The notes under the pieces were generated by a model. It did not search any database. It was not told where the DNA came from and was given only the letters and a program-made list of their open reading frames with translations. A DNA stretch of 64,000 nucleotides from Gammaproteobacteria bacterium (GTDB lineage Bacteria; Pseudomonadota; Gammaproteobacteria; Eutrophobiales; Eutrophobiaceae): positions 95,902-159,901 of the forward strand of contig JAJDUB010000002.1 of NCBI GenBank assembly GCA_022826885.1, in the 5' to 3' direction. Below, piece after piece: positions 51,920-59,408 of this stretch (position 1 is the stretch's first letter; the number at the start of each line of letters is the position of its first letter). A program made the translations under genes and the position numbers.

Positions 51920-53632
51920 TTACTGCGGGAGCCAGCTATCTACGAGTTGGTTGACTTCGTCTGCGTGGAAGCGGGCGACCCGGTTGCTGGGTTCCAGCGG
52001 TTCGTTGTAGAAGAAGCCGGGTAACTCATCGTCATTTTCCGTAAAGCCCGCCGCCCGGTTGAACTCTCTTTCCAGGCGCAGGGTGTCCCGGCCCAGTTCC
52101 CGGAAGAAGGACGGCTCCAGTTCGGAACCGACCGCGGCGTTGATCGCATCGGTGATCATTTCCAGTTGCGTATTGGTCACGGTGCGCCCGAACACGCAGA
52201 ATCCCAGGGAATCCGTCGCCGCGGTGAGTACCTGGGCGTCGTGGCTGGCGCCGGCGACCTCTTCCAGGGTCTTGTCCGCGGTTTCCATCTTGGGGACGTT
52301 GCCTGCCGTATGGTCGGCGCCCTGGGCTGTGACCATCATGGTGATCCCCGTGGCCTCGATTACCCGCGGGTCGTATGCGCTGATGGCCTGGCGCTTGATG
52401 ACCGGCACACGGTTGACCCGGTAATGATCGCCGACCGCAGCCGTGCCCCGCGCCCAGAGCCGGCCCTGTTCGGTTCCCGCGCGGATCTGCTCCAGGACGT
52501 CCGTGATAAAGCCGGCATCGCCGAATTCACCCAGACCGGCCTCCATCAGTACGCCGACCATGGCGCCGGCTTCGATGGTGTCGATGCCGAGGTCGTTGGC
52601 GATGGCGTTCAGCCTGGCCAGGTCATCGGGCTCCTTGATGCCGCAGTTGGTGCCCAGCAGTCCCAGGGTCTCGTACTCCACCGGCGAAACGATCTCCTTG
52701 CCGTCGGCATCGGCATAGACGTTGCTGCAACGGATCAGGCACCCGGGCATGCAGGCATGGTCCTGCTCGCCGCCGCGGGCGATATTCTGCTCGCGGATGA
52801 AGTCCCCGCCCATTTTCATTATTTCGGTATTGGTGTCCACCAGGCGCCCCGAAGAAAAATTGCGCACTGGCAGGCCGCCCACGTGGTTCGTATAATCCGA
52901 CATCATGGCCGTGCCGAAGCGCTTGTAGCTGTCGATCATCGGGTCCTTGCCCAGCTTGTCCGCGTAACTGCGCACCGCGCCGATGACTTTCTTGCGCTCA
53001 TGCAGTTGCGGCATCCGGTCCAGGTCGGCAACGACGGCCTTCACCTTCTTGCTGCCCATGACCGCGCCGACGCCACCCCGCGCCGCCAGCCTGGAAGGGC
53101 GCCGGTCGGTATCGCTGACGGCAATCCCGGCAAGCAGGCCCCAGTATTCGCCAACGGGGCCGCACAGGGCGAGGCTGACTTTTTTGCCGTATTTCTCATG
53201 GAGCCGCGCGGCCGTCTCGAAATTGCCCATGCCCATGAAACCTTTGGCTGAATCGAAACCGACGCTGCCGTCCTTCCTGAGATGGATGATCACCCATTCA
53301 TCGGCCGCGCCGTGCAGGGTAAACCCCGACAGGTGCAACTGACCCAGCGCCACGCCCAGTGTGCCGCCGGCGTTGGCTTCCTTGACGCCGCCCGTAAGCG
53401 GGCTTTTGCAGCCGATGCTGGTGCGGTTGGCGTTGGAGAAGTTGGTGCCGGCGAAGGGACCGGCTGAGAAAATCAGCGGATTGTCCGGTGACAGCGGGTC
53501 GACGCCTGCAATATTTTCTTCCACCAGGGTTTTGGCGATGAGATAGCGGCCTACGCGTACCAGCGCTTCCCCTTTTTGTTCGACGGCCTGTACCGTTCGG
53601 TTTTCCAGGTCGATGTGAAGATAATTACGCAT
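51920..53632 (-). CDS. Aldehyde:ferredoxin oxidoreductase (AOR) family protein
   Basis: The 570-residue protein begins MRNYLHIDLENRTVQ and has the bis-pterin-binding pattern GGVGAVMGSKKVKAV (residues 186-200). Fe-S cysteines are C294, C298, C302 and, in TDSLGFC, C479. The first three are spaced C-x3-C-x3-C rather than the usual C-x2-C-x3-C. AOR enzymes carry W or Mo with a [4Fe-4S] cluster and oxidise aldehydes to acids with ferredoxin; the family also includes the benzoyl-CoA reductase subunit BamB, but the length here is that of AORs. Operon context suggests action on an aldehyde intermediate of the box route. Confidence 0.87.
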   Translation of the reverse strand: MRNYLHIDLENRTVQAVEQKGEALVRVGRYLIAKTLVEENIAGVDPLSPDNPLIFSAGPFAGTNFSNANRTSIGCKSPLTGGVKEANAGGTLGVALGQLHLSGFTLHGAADEWVIIHLRKDGSVGFDSAKGFMGMGNFETAARLHEKYGKKVSLALCGPVGEYWGLLAGIAVSDTDRRPSRLAARGGVGAVMGSKKVKAVVADLDRMPQLHERKKVIGAVRSYADKLGKDPMIDSYKRFGTAMMSDYTNHVGGLPVRNFSSGRLVDTNTEIMKMGGDFIREQNIARGGEQDHACMPGCLIRCSNVYADADGKEIVSPVEYETLGLLGTNCGIKEPDDLARLNAIANDLGIDTIEAGAMVGVLMEAGLGEFGDAGFITDVLEQIRAGTEQGRLWARGTAAVGDHYRVNRVPVIKRQAISAYDPRVIEATGITMMVTAQGADHTAGNVPKMETADKTLEEVAGASHDAQVLTAATDSLGFCVFGRTVTNTQLEMITDAINAAVGSELEPSFFRELGRDTLRLEREFNRAAGFTENDDELPGFFYNEPLEPSNRVARFHADEVNQLVDSWLPQ

Positions 53633-53691
53633 ATTCGTCAGCTCCGGGACAGATATATCCTATTATAAGTAAATAAGGCGCATCTTTGCGG

Positions 53692-55206
53692 TCATATACT
53701 CCTCCAGTCACAGGACTGTTCGAAGCCGTACGCCGCCCGGTAGATGGCCGGTTCGTCACAGTGTCCGCCTACCAGCATCATGCCGACGGGCAGCCCGTTC
53801 CTCATGCCGCAGGGCAGCGACATGGCAGGATGACCCGAAATGTCGAACTGGCAGGTGTTCAGCACAGTGTTGAATGCCAGGTAGATGATGTCTTGCATGG
53901 CGGGGTCGGAGGCGGAAGCCGGGTTCTTTTGCGCCTGCATCAGGGTGGTCGGCAACAATAACAGGTCGTATTCTTCCAGCACGTCATCGTAGGCCTTGAT
54001 CAGTCTCGGCAGGTGGTTTTTTGCTTTCGCATAATAACTGCCCCGGAACTTCTCCAGGTATTTGCCCAGCATCAGGACCAGGTGCAGGTTTACCGGGAAC
54101 CTGTCGAATTTGTCCTGCCAGCCGGACATGAACGATTCCAGCGCAGGTGAATTAATGGCGTTTGTATTCAAGGCAAGACCGTTATGGCGCATGGTCTGCC
54201 AGAGGCCGTCACTGATAATGCTGCTCCAGAGCGGGACACCATCGAGGTGCATGGGGATGGATACTTCCTCCACTTCAATGCCGATGCCGGCAAATTTACC
54301 TGCAGCATCAAGTACGCAGTTATCAACGTCCGGTTCAGACAGGGGGTGGCCGAAGCCTTCCCTGACTACGGCGATTTTCATTCCGCTGATGTCCTCATTG
54401 AGTGCCCGGGTATATTTATATTGCCGTAACTGGCGTTGCCGGCTGTCCAGTCCGTCATAGCCTGCCAGTACTTCCAGCATGAGGGCATTATCACGCACGT
54501 TTGACGTCATCGGGCCGACGTGGTCCAGCATGGCTTCCATACCCATGATGCCGGTATAGGGGAGCAGGCCATGGGTTGCCTTCATACCGTAAACTCCGCA
54601 GAAACTTGACGGTATTCTCACCGAGCCGGCCTGGTCGCAGCCCAGGGCCATATCCACGTCGCCGTTGGCAACCAGGGCGGCGCTGCCGGATGACGAACCG
54701 CCGGCAGAGTAATCGTGATGATGCGGGTTTCTGACAAGACCGGTATTGGCTGTGGCGCTGGCGCCGGAGACACAGAGAAATTCGCAGACTGCCTTCCCGG
54801 TGATCTCTGCGCCTGCGTCCAGCAGCCGCGTGACGACGGTCGCATCGAAATCCGGTATGAAACCTTCAAGGATCGACGCGCCGTTCGTCATGGGAACATT
54901 CGCGACGAAAATGTTGTCCTTTATTGCGACTGTCCTGCCCTTGAGGGAGCCCGAATCCCTGCCTTTCAGGTCGGTCCTGACGTACCAGGCGCCCAGGGCA
55001 TTTTCCTCCGGGGTGGGAGGACGGTAACTCCTGTCGGGATAGCGGATTTCAGGCAGGTTATCTTCCAGTTGATCCATGAATTGATAGGCGCCGCCGAACA
55101 AGACCATTTGTTCCAGCATGTTGTCCGTATGCGAGTCGTCCATGCTCAATCCCATGGAAGCGGCAAGGGTTTTCAACTCATCTCTGTCAGGCAGTTTGAA
55201 AGTCAT
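53692..55206 (-). CDS. Amidase (amidase signature family)
   Basis: The 504-residue protein has Lys in TVAIKDNIFVA, the GGSSSGSAALVANG motif, and nucleophile Ser in CDQAGSVRIPSSFCG. A roughly 80-residue N-terminal helical extension is typical of catabolic amidases that hydrolyse aryl or alkyl amides. It heads the AOR-boxC-boxB operon with a 59-nt gap, so release of an aromatic acid from its amide is plausible. It diverges from the 4-hydroxybenzoyl-CoA reductase operon across 75 nt. Confidence 0.88.
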   Translation of the reverse strand: MTFKLPDRDELKTLAASMGLSMDDSHTDNMLEQMVLFGGAYQFMDQLEDNLPEIRYPDRSYRPPTPEENALGAWYVRTDLKGRDSGSLKGRTVAIKDNIFVANVPMTNGASILEGFIPDFDATVVTRLLDAGAEITGKAVCEFLCVSGASATANTGLVRNPHHHDYSAGGSSSGSAALVANGDVDMALGCDQAGSVRIPSSFCGVYGMKATHGLLPYTGIMGMEAMLDHVGPMTSNVRDNALMLEVLAGYDGLDSRQRQLRQYKYTRALNEDISGMKIAVVREGFGHPLSEPDVDNCVLDAAGKFAGIGIEVEEVSIPMHLDGVPLWSSIISDGLWQTMRHNGLALNTNAINSPALESFMSGWQDKFDRFPVNLHLVLMLGKYLEKFRGSYYAKAKNHLPRLIKAYDDVLEEYDLLLLPTTLMQAQKNPASASDPAMQDIIYLAFNTVLNTCQFDISGHPAMSLPCGMRNGLPVGMMLVGGHCDEPAIYRAAYGFEQSCDWRSI

Positions 55207-55281
55207 CGGTTTGTCGGTTAAATTTCTGCACCGGGCTAATGTGATGTATGCTTACTATAACAAACATGTAGTTTGCGGGGA

Positions 55282-55833
55282 ATGAACAAAGTAACGACTC
55301 TCAAACGCAGTCAGCAGCAGAACGCCCATATCGGTTGCCAGGTAAACCGAGAGCCGGTGCAGGTCTCGGTGGCGCCGGGCAAGACGCTGCTTGAGATGCT
55401 GCGGGAAGACCTGCAACTGACCGGCACCAAGCACGGTTGCGAACTGGGCGAGTGCGGCGCCTGCGCGGTCCTGGTCGACGGCGAGCCCATACTGTCCTGC
55501 CTGTACCTGGCGCTGGAAGCGGAAGGCTGTTCCATCGACACCGTAGAGGGCATGGCCCTGGACGGGCGACTGCATCCGCTGCAGGAGGCATTCGCCGACC
55601 TTGGGGGCGCCCAGTGCGGTTATTGCACTCCGGCTATTTTACTGACCTGCAAGGCCTTGCTCGATAAGCAGCCCGACCCGGACCGGGATCAGATCCGGGA
55701 AGCCCTGTCCGGCAACCTGTGCCGCTGCACGGGCTACCAGCAGATCTTCGAGTCCGTGGAAGAAGCCATACTGCGTCTTGACCATTCGGAACAGGGGACG
55801 GATTTGAAATCCGTCCCCGGTAGCGGCGGATGA
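55282..55833 (+). CDS. hcrC: 4-hydroxybenzoyl-CoA reductase gamma subunit (2Fe-2S)
   Basis: The protein of about 183 residues has the plant-type cluster GCELGECGACAVLVDG with its fourth Cys in ILSCLYL, and the second cluster QCGYCTPAI...CRCTGY, as in all XDH-family small subunits. The C-terminus is extended by GTDLKSVPGSGG, encoded by a palindromic repeat. The start is ATG 55282; the track start nine bases earlier is TTG. Assignment to the 4-hydroxybenzoyl-CoA enzyme rests on the partner beta subunit. The stop overlaps the alpha start as ATGA. Confidence 0.85.
   Translation: MNKVTTLKRSQQQNAHIGCQVNREPVQVSVAPGKTLLEMLREDLQLTGTKHGCELGECGACAVLVDGEPILSCLYLALEAEGCSIDTVEGMALDGRLHPLQEAFADLGGAQCGYCTPAILLTCKALLDKQPDPDRDQIREALSGNLCRCTGYQQIFESVEEAILRLDHSEQGTDLKSVPGSGG
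55794..55818. repeat. GGGGACGGATT...AATCCGTCCCC palindrome inside hcrC
   Basis: Perfect 11-bp arms flank TGA in the 3' end of the gamma-subunit gene, encoding GTDLKSVP. It is related to the palindrome at 10701-10724 within lhr. Confidence 0.85.
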
Positions 55834-58313
55834 GTAAGGAAAACTCATACTCCGTAATCGGTAAACCGCGCCGGCGCGTGGATGGCGCCGACAAGGTGAC
55901 AGGGCAGACCTGTTTTGCCGACGACATCATGCTGCCGCGTATGCTGCATTGCAAGTTGCTGCGTTCCCATGTGCCCCATGCCCTTATCCGGTCGATCGAT
56001 ACCCGCAAAGCGGAACGCCATCCCGGCGTGAAACTGGTATTGACCGGCAGGGATTTTCCCAATGAATACGGTATCCTGCCGGTAAGCCAGGATGAACAGC
56101 CCCTGTGCCGGGAAAAAGTGCGTTTCGTCGGTGACCCCGTTGCCGCGGTCATTGCCCGGGACGAGTTCGTCGCGGAAGAGGCGCTGGAACTGATCAGGGT
56201 CGAGTACGAACCGCTGGATACCATCTCCGACCCGGTTGAGGCGCTGAAACAGGAGCCCGCGCGCCTGCACGACTACAGCGAAGAGGGGAACATCCATAAA
56301 CGCCTCAGCTACGAGTTCGGTGACGTGGAGGAGAGCCTGGCGAACAGCGCCCACGTGTTTGAGGATATCTTTTTCTTCGAAGGCAATACCCACCTGCCCC
56401 TGGAGCAGCATGCCGCAGTCGGCGTGCCGGAGGCTGAAGGCCGGGTAACCCTCTGGTCCAGCACCCAGTGCCCCCACTACGTGCACCGGGCTGTGGCCAA
56501 GGCCCTGGACCTGCCCATGGCCCATGTCCGCGTCATCGCCACGCCCAATGGCGGTGGTTTCGGCGGCAAGACCGACCCGTTCAACCACGAAATCGTCGTA
56601 GCCAGAGCCGCGCTGATGCTGGGCCGTCCCATCAAGATCTGCCTGAACCGCGAAGAGGTTTTTTATTGCCATCGCGGCCGCCACCCGGTGCTGATGAAAT
56701 TTCGCACCGGTGTGGACGTAAACGGCGCGCTGACCGCCATGCACCTGCAGACCCTGCTGGACGGCGGCGCCTACGGTTCCTACGGTGTCGCCAGCGCGTT
56801 CTATACGGCGGTGCTGCAGCCGGTCACCTACCACCTGCCACGCTATGCCTTCGATGCCTGCCGGGTGTTTACCAACAAGCCCCCCTGCGGGCCGAAGCGC
56901 GGCCACGGCACTGTCCAGCCCCGCTTCGGCCAGGAAGTGCAACTCGACAAGATCGCGGACAGGTTGAAAATTGACCCTGCCGAACTGCGTCTCAACATGG
57001 TCGAGAAGCCGGGGGCGCTGACGGCCAATTACCTGAAGATAGGCAGTATCGGCCTGGCCGAGTGCATCAACAGGGTGACCGAACGTTCCGGCTGGAAGGA
57101 CAAATACCGGAAACTGCCGTCGGGCAGGGGCGTGGGCCTGGCCTGTTCCAGTTACCTGACCGGCGCCGGCAACTCCATCTACTGGAACGCCATGCCCCAC
57201 TCCGGCGTACAACTGAAACTGGACCGCAGCGGCAGGGTTACCGTATTCTGCGGGGCCACGGAGATCGGCCAGGGTTCCGACGACGTGCTGGTGGCCACCG
57301 TCGCGGAGATCCTGGGCATAGATCCCCTGGATATCCGCTGTGTCACCGGCGACACCGACCTGACGCCGGTGGACCTGGGATCCTATTCATCCCGCGTTAC
57401 CCTGATGATGGGCAACGCCGCCATCCAGGCGGCAGAGCGGGCGCGGGATTTGATTGCGCAGGCGGCGGCGCAGAAATTCGGTGCGGACGCCGAAGTCATC
57501 GAATTTGCCGGGGGGCGGGTATTCAACACCGGCCGGCCCGAACAGGAGATGCCGTTTCAGGAGGCGGTTGTCTGCGCTGAGGAAATTTACGGCTCCCTGG
57601 GTACGACGGGTTCATACACGCCGGCGCCCCCGCCGGGCAAGTACAAGGGCGGAGGGGTAGGGCCGTCGCCGGCTTATTCCTATACTGCGGCGGTGGTGGA
57701 AGTGGAAATCGACACGGCGAGCGGCTGGATCACCGTCCCCAGGGTCTATATCGCCCATGACCTGGGTCGGACCATGAACCCGGTGCTCGCCCGCGGCCAG
57801 GTGGAAGGCAGCGTTTACATGGGACTGGGCGAGGCGCTGATGGAGGAGTCCGCGTTCCGCAGGTTGCCGGCGCGCCTGTCAGGCGCGCTGGTCCATCGCG
57901 AGCCTTCCATGCTGGAATACAAGAGTCCCACCTCCACGGACATGCCGGAAGTGATTACGGATCTCATTGAATACCCGGATGACAACGGCCCGTTCGGCGC
58001 CAAGGAAGCGGGGCAGGGGCCGCTGTTACCGGTTATTCCGGCGCTTGCCAACGCGGTTTACGACGCGGTGGGGGTGCGCATCGACGAGGTGCCCATCACC
58101 GCGGAGAAGATATTGCAGGCCCTGGACAGCAAGGCCCGGGGTGGGAGCGGCCGGGTGGGACCTGCAAAATTCCCGGAGCTGGAATGGCCGGAACCGTACC
58201 GGGTGCCGCCGCCCTGGGAGGGCGGAGACGGTAACGCCGTTAATAAACCGCAACGCAAACGGGCCGCCAAGATGCACGATATGGACAGGTTCAGGAAGGT
58301 CACCGCATCATGA
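55830..58313 (+). CDS. hcrA: 4-hydroxybenzoyl-CoA reductase alpha subunit (molybdopterin-binding)
   Basis: The catalytic subunit of XDH family enzymes carries Mo-MCD. The 827-residue protein starts IGKPRRRVDGADKVTGQTCFADDI and has ATPNGGGFGGKTDP, CGPKRGHGTVQPRFGQEVQL, ATEIGQGSDD and the catalytic Glu in FGAKEAGQGP. Compared with the roughly 770 residues of known 4-HBCR alpha subunits, about 55 extra C-terminal residues, Pro- and Lys-rich, follow the core. Gene order gamma-alpha-beta is the same as hbaBCD of Rhodopseudomonas palustris. Both ends overlap neighbours as ATGA. Confidence 0.88.
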   Translation: MSKENSYSVIGKPRRRVDGADKVTGQTCFADDIMLPRMLHCKLLRSHVPHALIRSIDTRKAERHPGVKLVLTGRDFPNEYGILPVSQDEQPLCREKVRFVGDPVAAVIARDEFVAEEALELIRVEYEPLDTISDPVEALKQEPARLHDYSEEGNIHKRLSYEFGDVEESLANSAHVFEDIFFFEGNTHLPLEQHAAVGVPEAEGRVTLWSSTQCPHYVHRAVAKALDLPMAHVRVIATPNGGGFGGKTDPFNHEIVVARAALMLGRPIKICLNREEVFYCHRGRHPVLMKFRTGVDVNGALTAMHLQTLLDGGAYGSYGVASAFYTAVLQPVTYHLPRYAFDACRVFTNKPPCGPKRGHGTVQPRFGQEVQLDKIADRLKIDPAELRLNMVEKPGALTANYLKIGSIGLAECINRVTERSGWKDKYRKLPSGRGVGLACSSYLTGAGNSIYWNAMPHSGVQLKLDRSGRVTVFCGATEIGQGSDDVLVATVAEILGIDPLDIRCVTGDTDLTPVDLGSYSSRVTLMMGNAAIQAAERARDLIAQAAAQKFGADAEVIEFAGGRVFNTGRPEQEMPFQEAVVCAEEIYGSLGTTGSYTPAPPPGKYKGGGVGPSPAYSYTAAVVEVEIDTASGWITVPRVYIAHDLGRTMNPVLARGQVEGSVYMGLGEALMEESAFRRLPARLSGALVHREPSMLEYKSPTSTDMPEVITDLIEYPDDNGPFGAKEAGQGPLLPVIPALANAVYDAVGVRIDEVPITAEKILQALDSKARGGSGRVGPAKFPELEWPEPYRVPPPWEGGDGNAVNKPQRKRAAKMHDMDRFRKVTAS

Positions 58314-59329
58314 TGCGCCTGCCCCGGTTTCACTACTACCGGCCGCGGGACATCCGTGAAGCGGCCCTGGTCCTGGCCGGTGAGGAGAATGCCATGGTCA
58401 TTGCCGGCGGCACCGACCTGCTGCCCAACATGAAGCGCCGCCAGCAGACGCCGCGTACCCTGGTGGCCCTGCGCCACCTGGATGAACTGAAGCGCGTAAC
58501 AAACGGCAGCGGCCTGGTTATCGGCGCCGGGGTCACCCTGACGGACCTGGTTCAGGACCGGGGAATCAAATCGGCATACCGGGGGTTGTGGCAGGCCGCG
58601 GCCCAGGTGGCGACACCGCACCTGCGCAACATGGGTACCCTGGGCGGCAACATCTGCCTGGATACCCGCTGCAATTATTACGACCAGAACCATGAATGGC
58701 GCAAGGCCATCGATTTCTGCATGAAAAAGGACGGCGCGATCTGCTGGGTGTCCACCGGCAGCAAGACATGCCTGGCAACCTCGTCTACCGATACCGCGCC
58801 GGCGCTGGTTTCCCTGGGCGCAGAAGTGGAACTCGAAACAGCGCACGGGCAGCGCACGATCCCCCTGCACGAGTTGTACAGGGACGACGGCATTCATTAC
58901 CTGACGCGCAGCAACGAAGAGATCCTCACCCGCATCATCCTGCCGGACGGCGCCGGGACGCGTAGTGTCTACTGGAAACTGCGGCGGCGCGGTTCGTTCG
59001 ATTTTCCCGTGCTCTCGGTTGCCGCGGCGATCAGGTTCGGCGCCGGCGGCGCGGTCGATGAGGCCCGGATCGTACTGGGCGCGGTCGCATCACAGCCCGT
59101 CCTGTGCGACTCCGCCAGTGAATTTCTAAATGACAGGTCCCTGACGGACGAAGTGATTGAAGAAGCCGCGGCGCTGTGCGCCAGGGCGGCAAAGCCGGTC
59201 AAGAATACGGATTTCTCTCCCCACTGGCGCAAACGCGCCGTCGCCCGGCTTGCCGCGTACGCGCTGCAGGAACTGCGCGGCGACGATATGCGCGCAACCA
59301 GGGAGAAGATCGCGCGCCAGGCGTTGTGA
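58310..59329 (+). CDS. hcrB: 4-hydroxybenzoyl-CoA reductase beta subunit (FAD, extra 4Fe-4S)
   Basis: The 339-residue FAD subunit has IAGGTDLLPNMKR and ATPHLRNMGTLGGNICLDTRC. An insert after residue 116 holds C121, C137, C145 and C154 with spacings x15, x7 and x8. These equal the spacings of the [4Fe-4S] ligands (Cys122, 138, 146, 155) in the Thauera aromatica enzyme, a feature described as special to 4-hydroxybenzoyl-CoA reductase. This is the strongest evidence for the substrate assignment. The enzyme removes the 4-hydroxyl of 4-hydroxybenzoyl-CoA, giving benzoyl-CoA, with low-potential electrons from ferredoxin. Confidence 0.92.
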   Translation: MMRLPRFHYYRPRDIREAALVLAGEENAMVIAGGTDLLPNMKRRQQTPRTLVALRHLDELKRVTNGSGLVIGAGVTLTDLVQDRGIKSAYRGLWQAAAQVATPHLRNMGTLGGNICLDTRCNYYDQNHEWRKAIDFCMKKDGAICWVSTGSKTCLATSSTDTAPALVSLGAEVELETAHGQRTIPLHELYRDDGIHYLTRSNEEILTRIILPDGAGTRSVYWKLRRRGSFDFPVLSVAAAIRFGAGGAVDEARIVLGAVASQPVLCDSASEFLNDRSLTDEVIEEAAALCARAAKPVKNTDFSPHWRKRAVARLAAYALQELRGDDMRATREKIARQAL

Positions 59330-59408
59330 CAAGTCCTGGATGGACTTGATCAGAGCTTCCCTGATATAATCGGCCCGATTTAATTGTATTTTCCAGGAGT
59401 ATGCAGTA

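Noticed and set aside
51920-53632. Class II benzoyl-CoA reductase subunit BamB
   Set aside because: Same superfamily, but the length fits AOR rather than the longer BamB, and no other bam subunits are present.
55845-57212. 455-codon minus-strand ORF opposite hcrA
   Set aside because: Shadow ORF; the plus-strand frame carries conserved XDH-family motifs across the same span.
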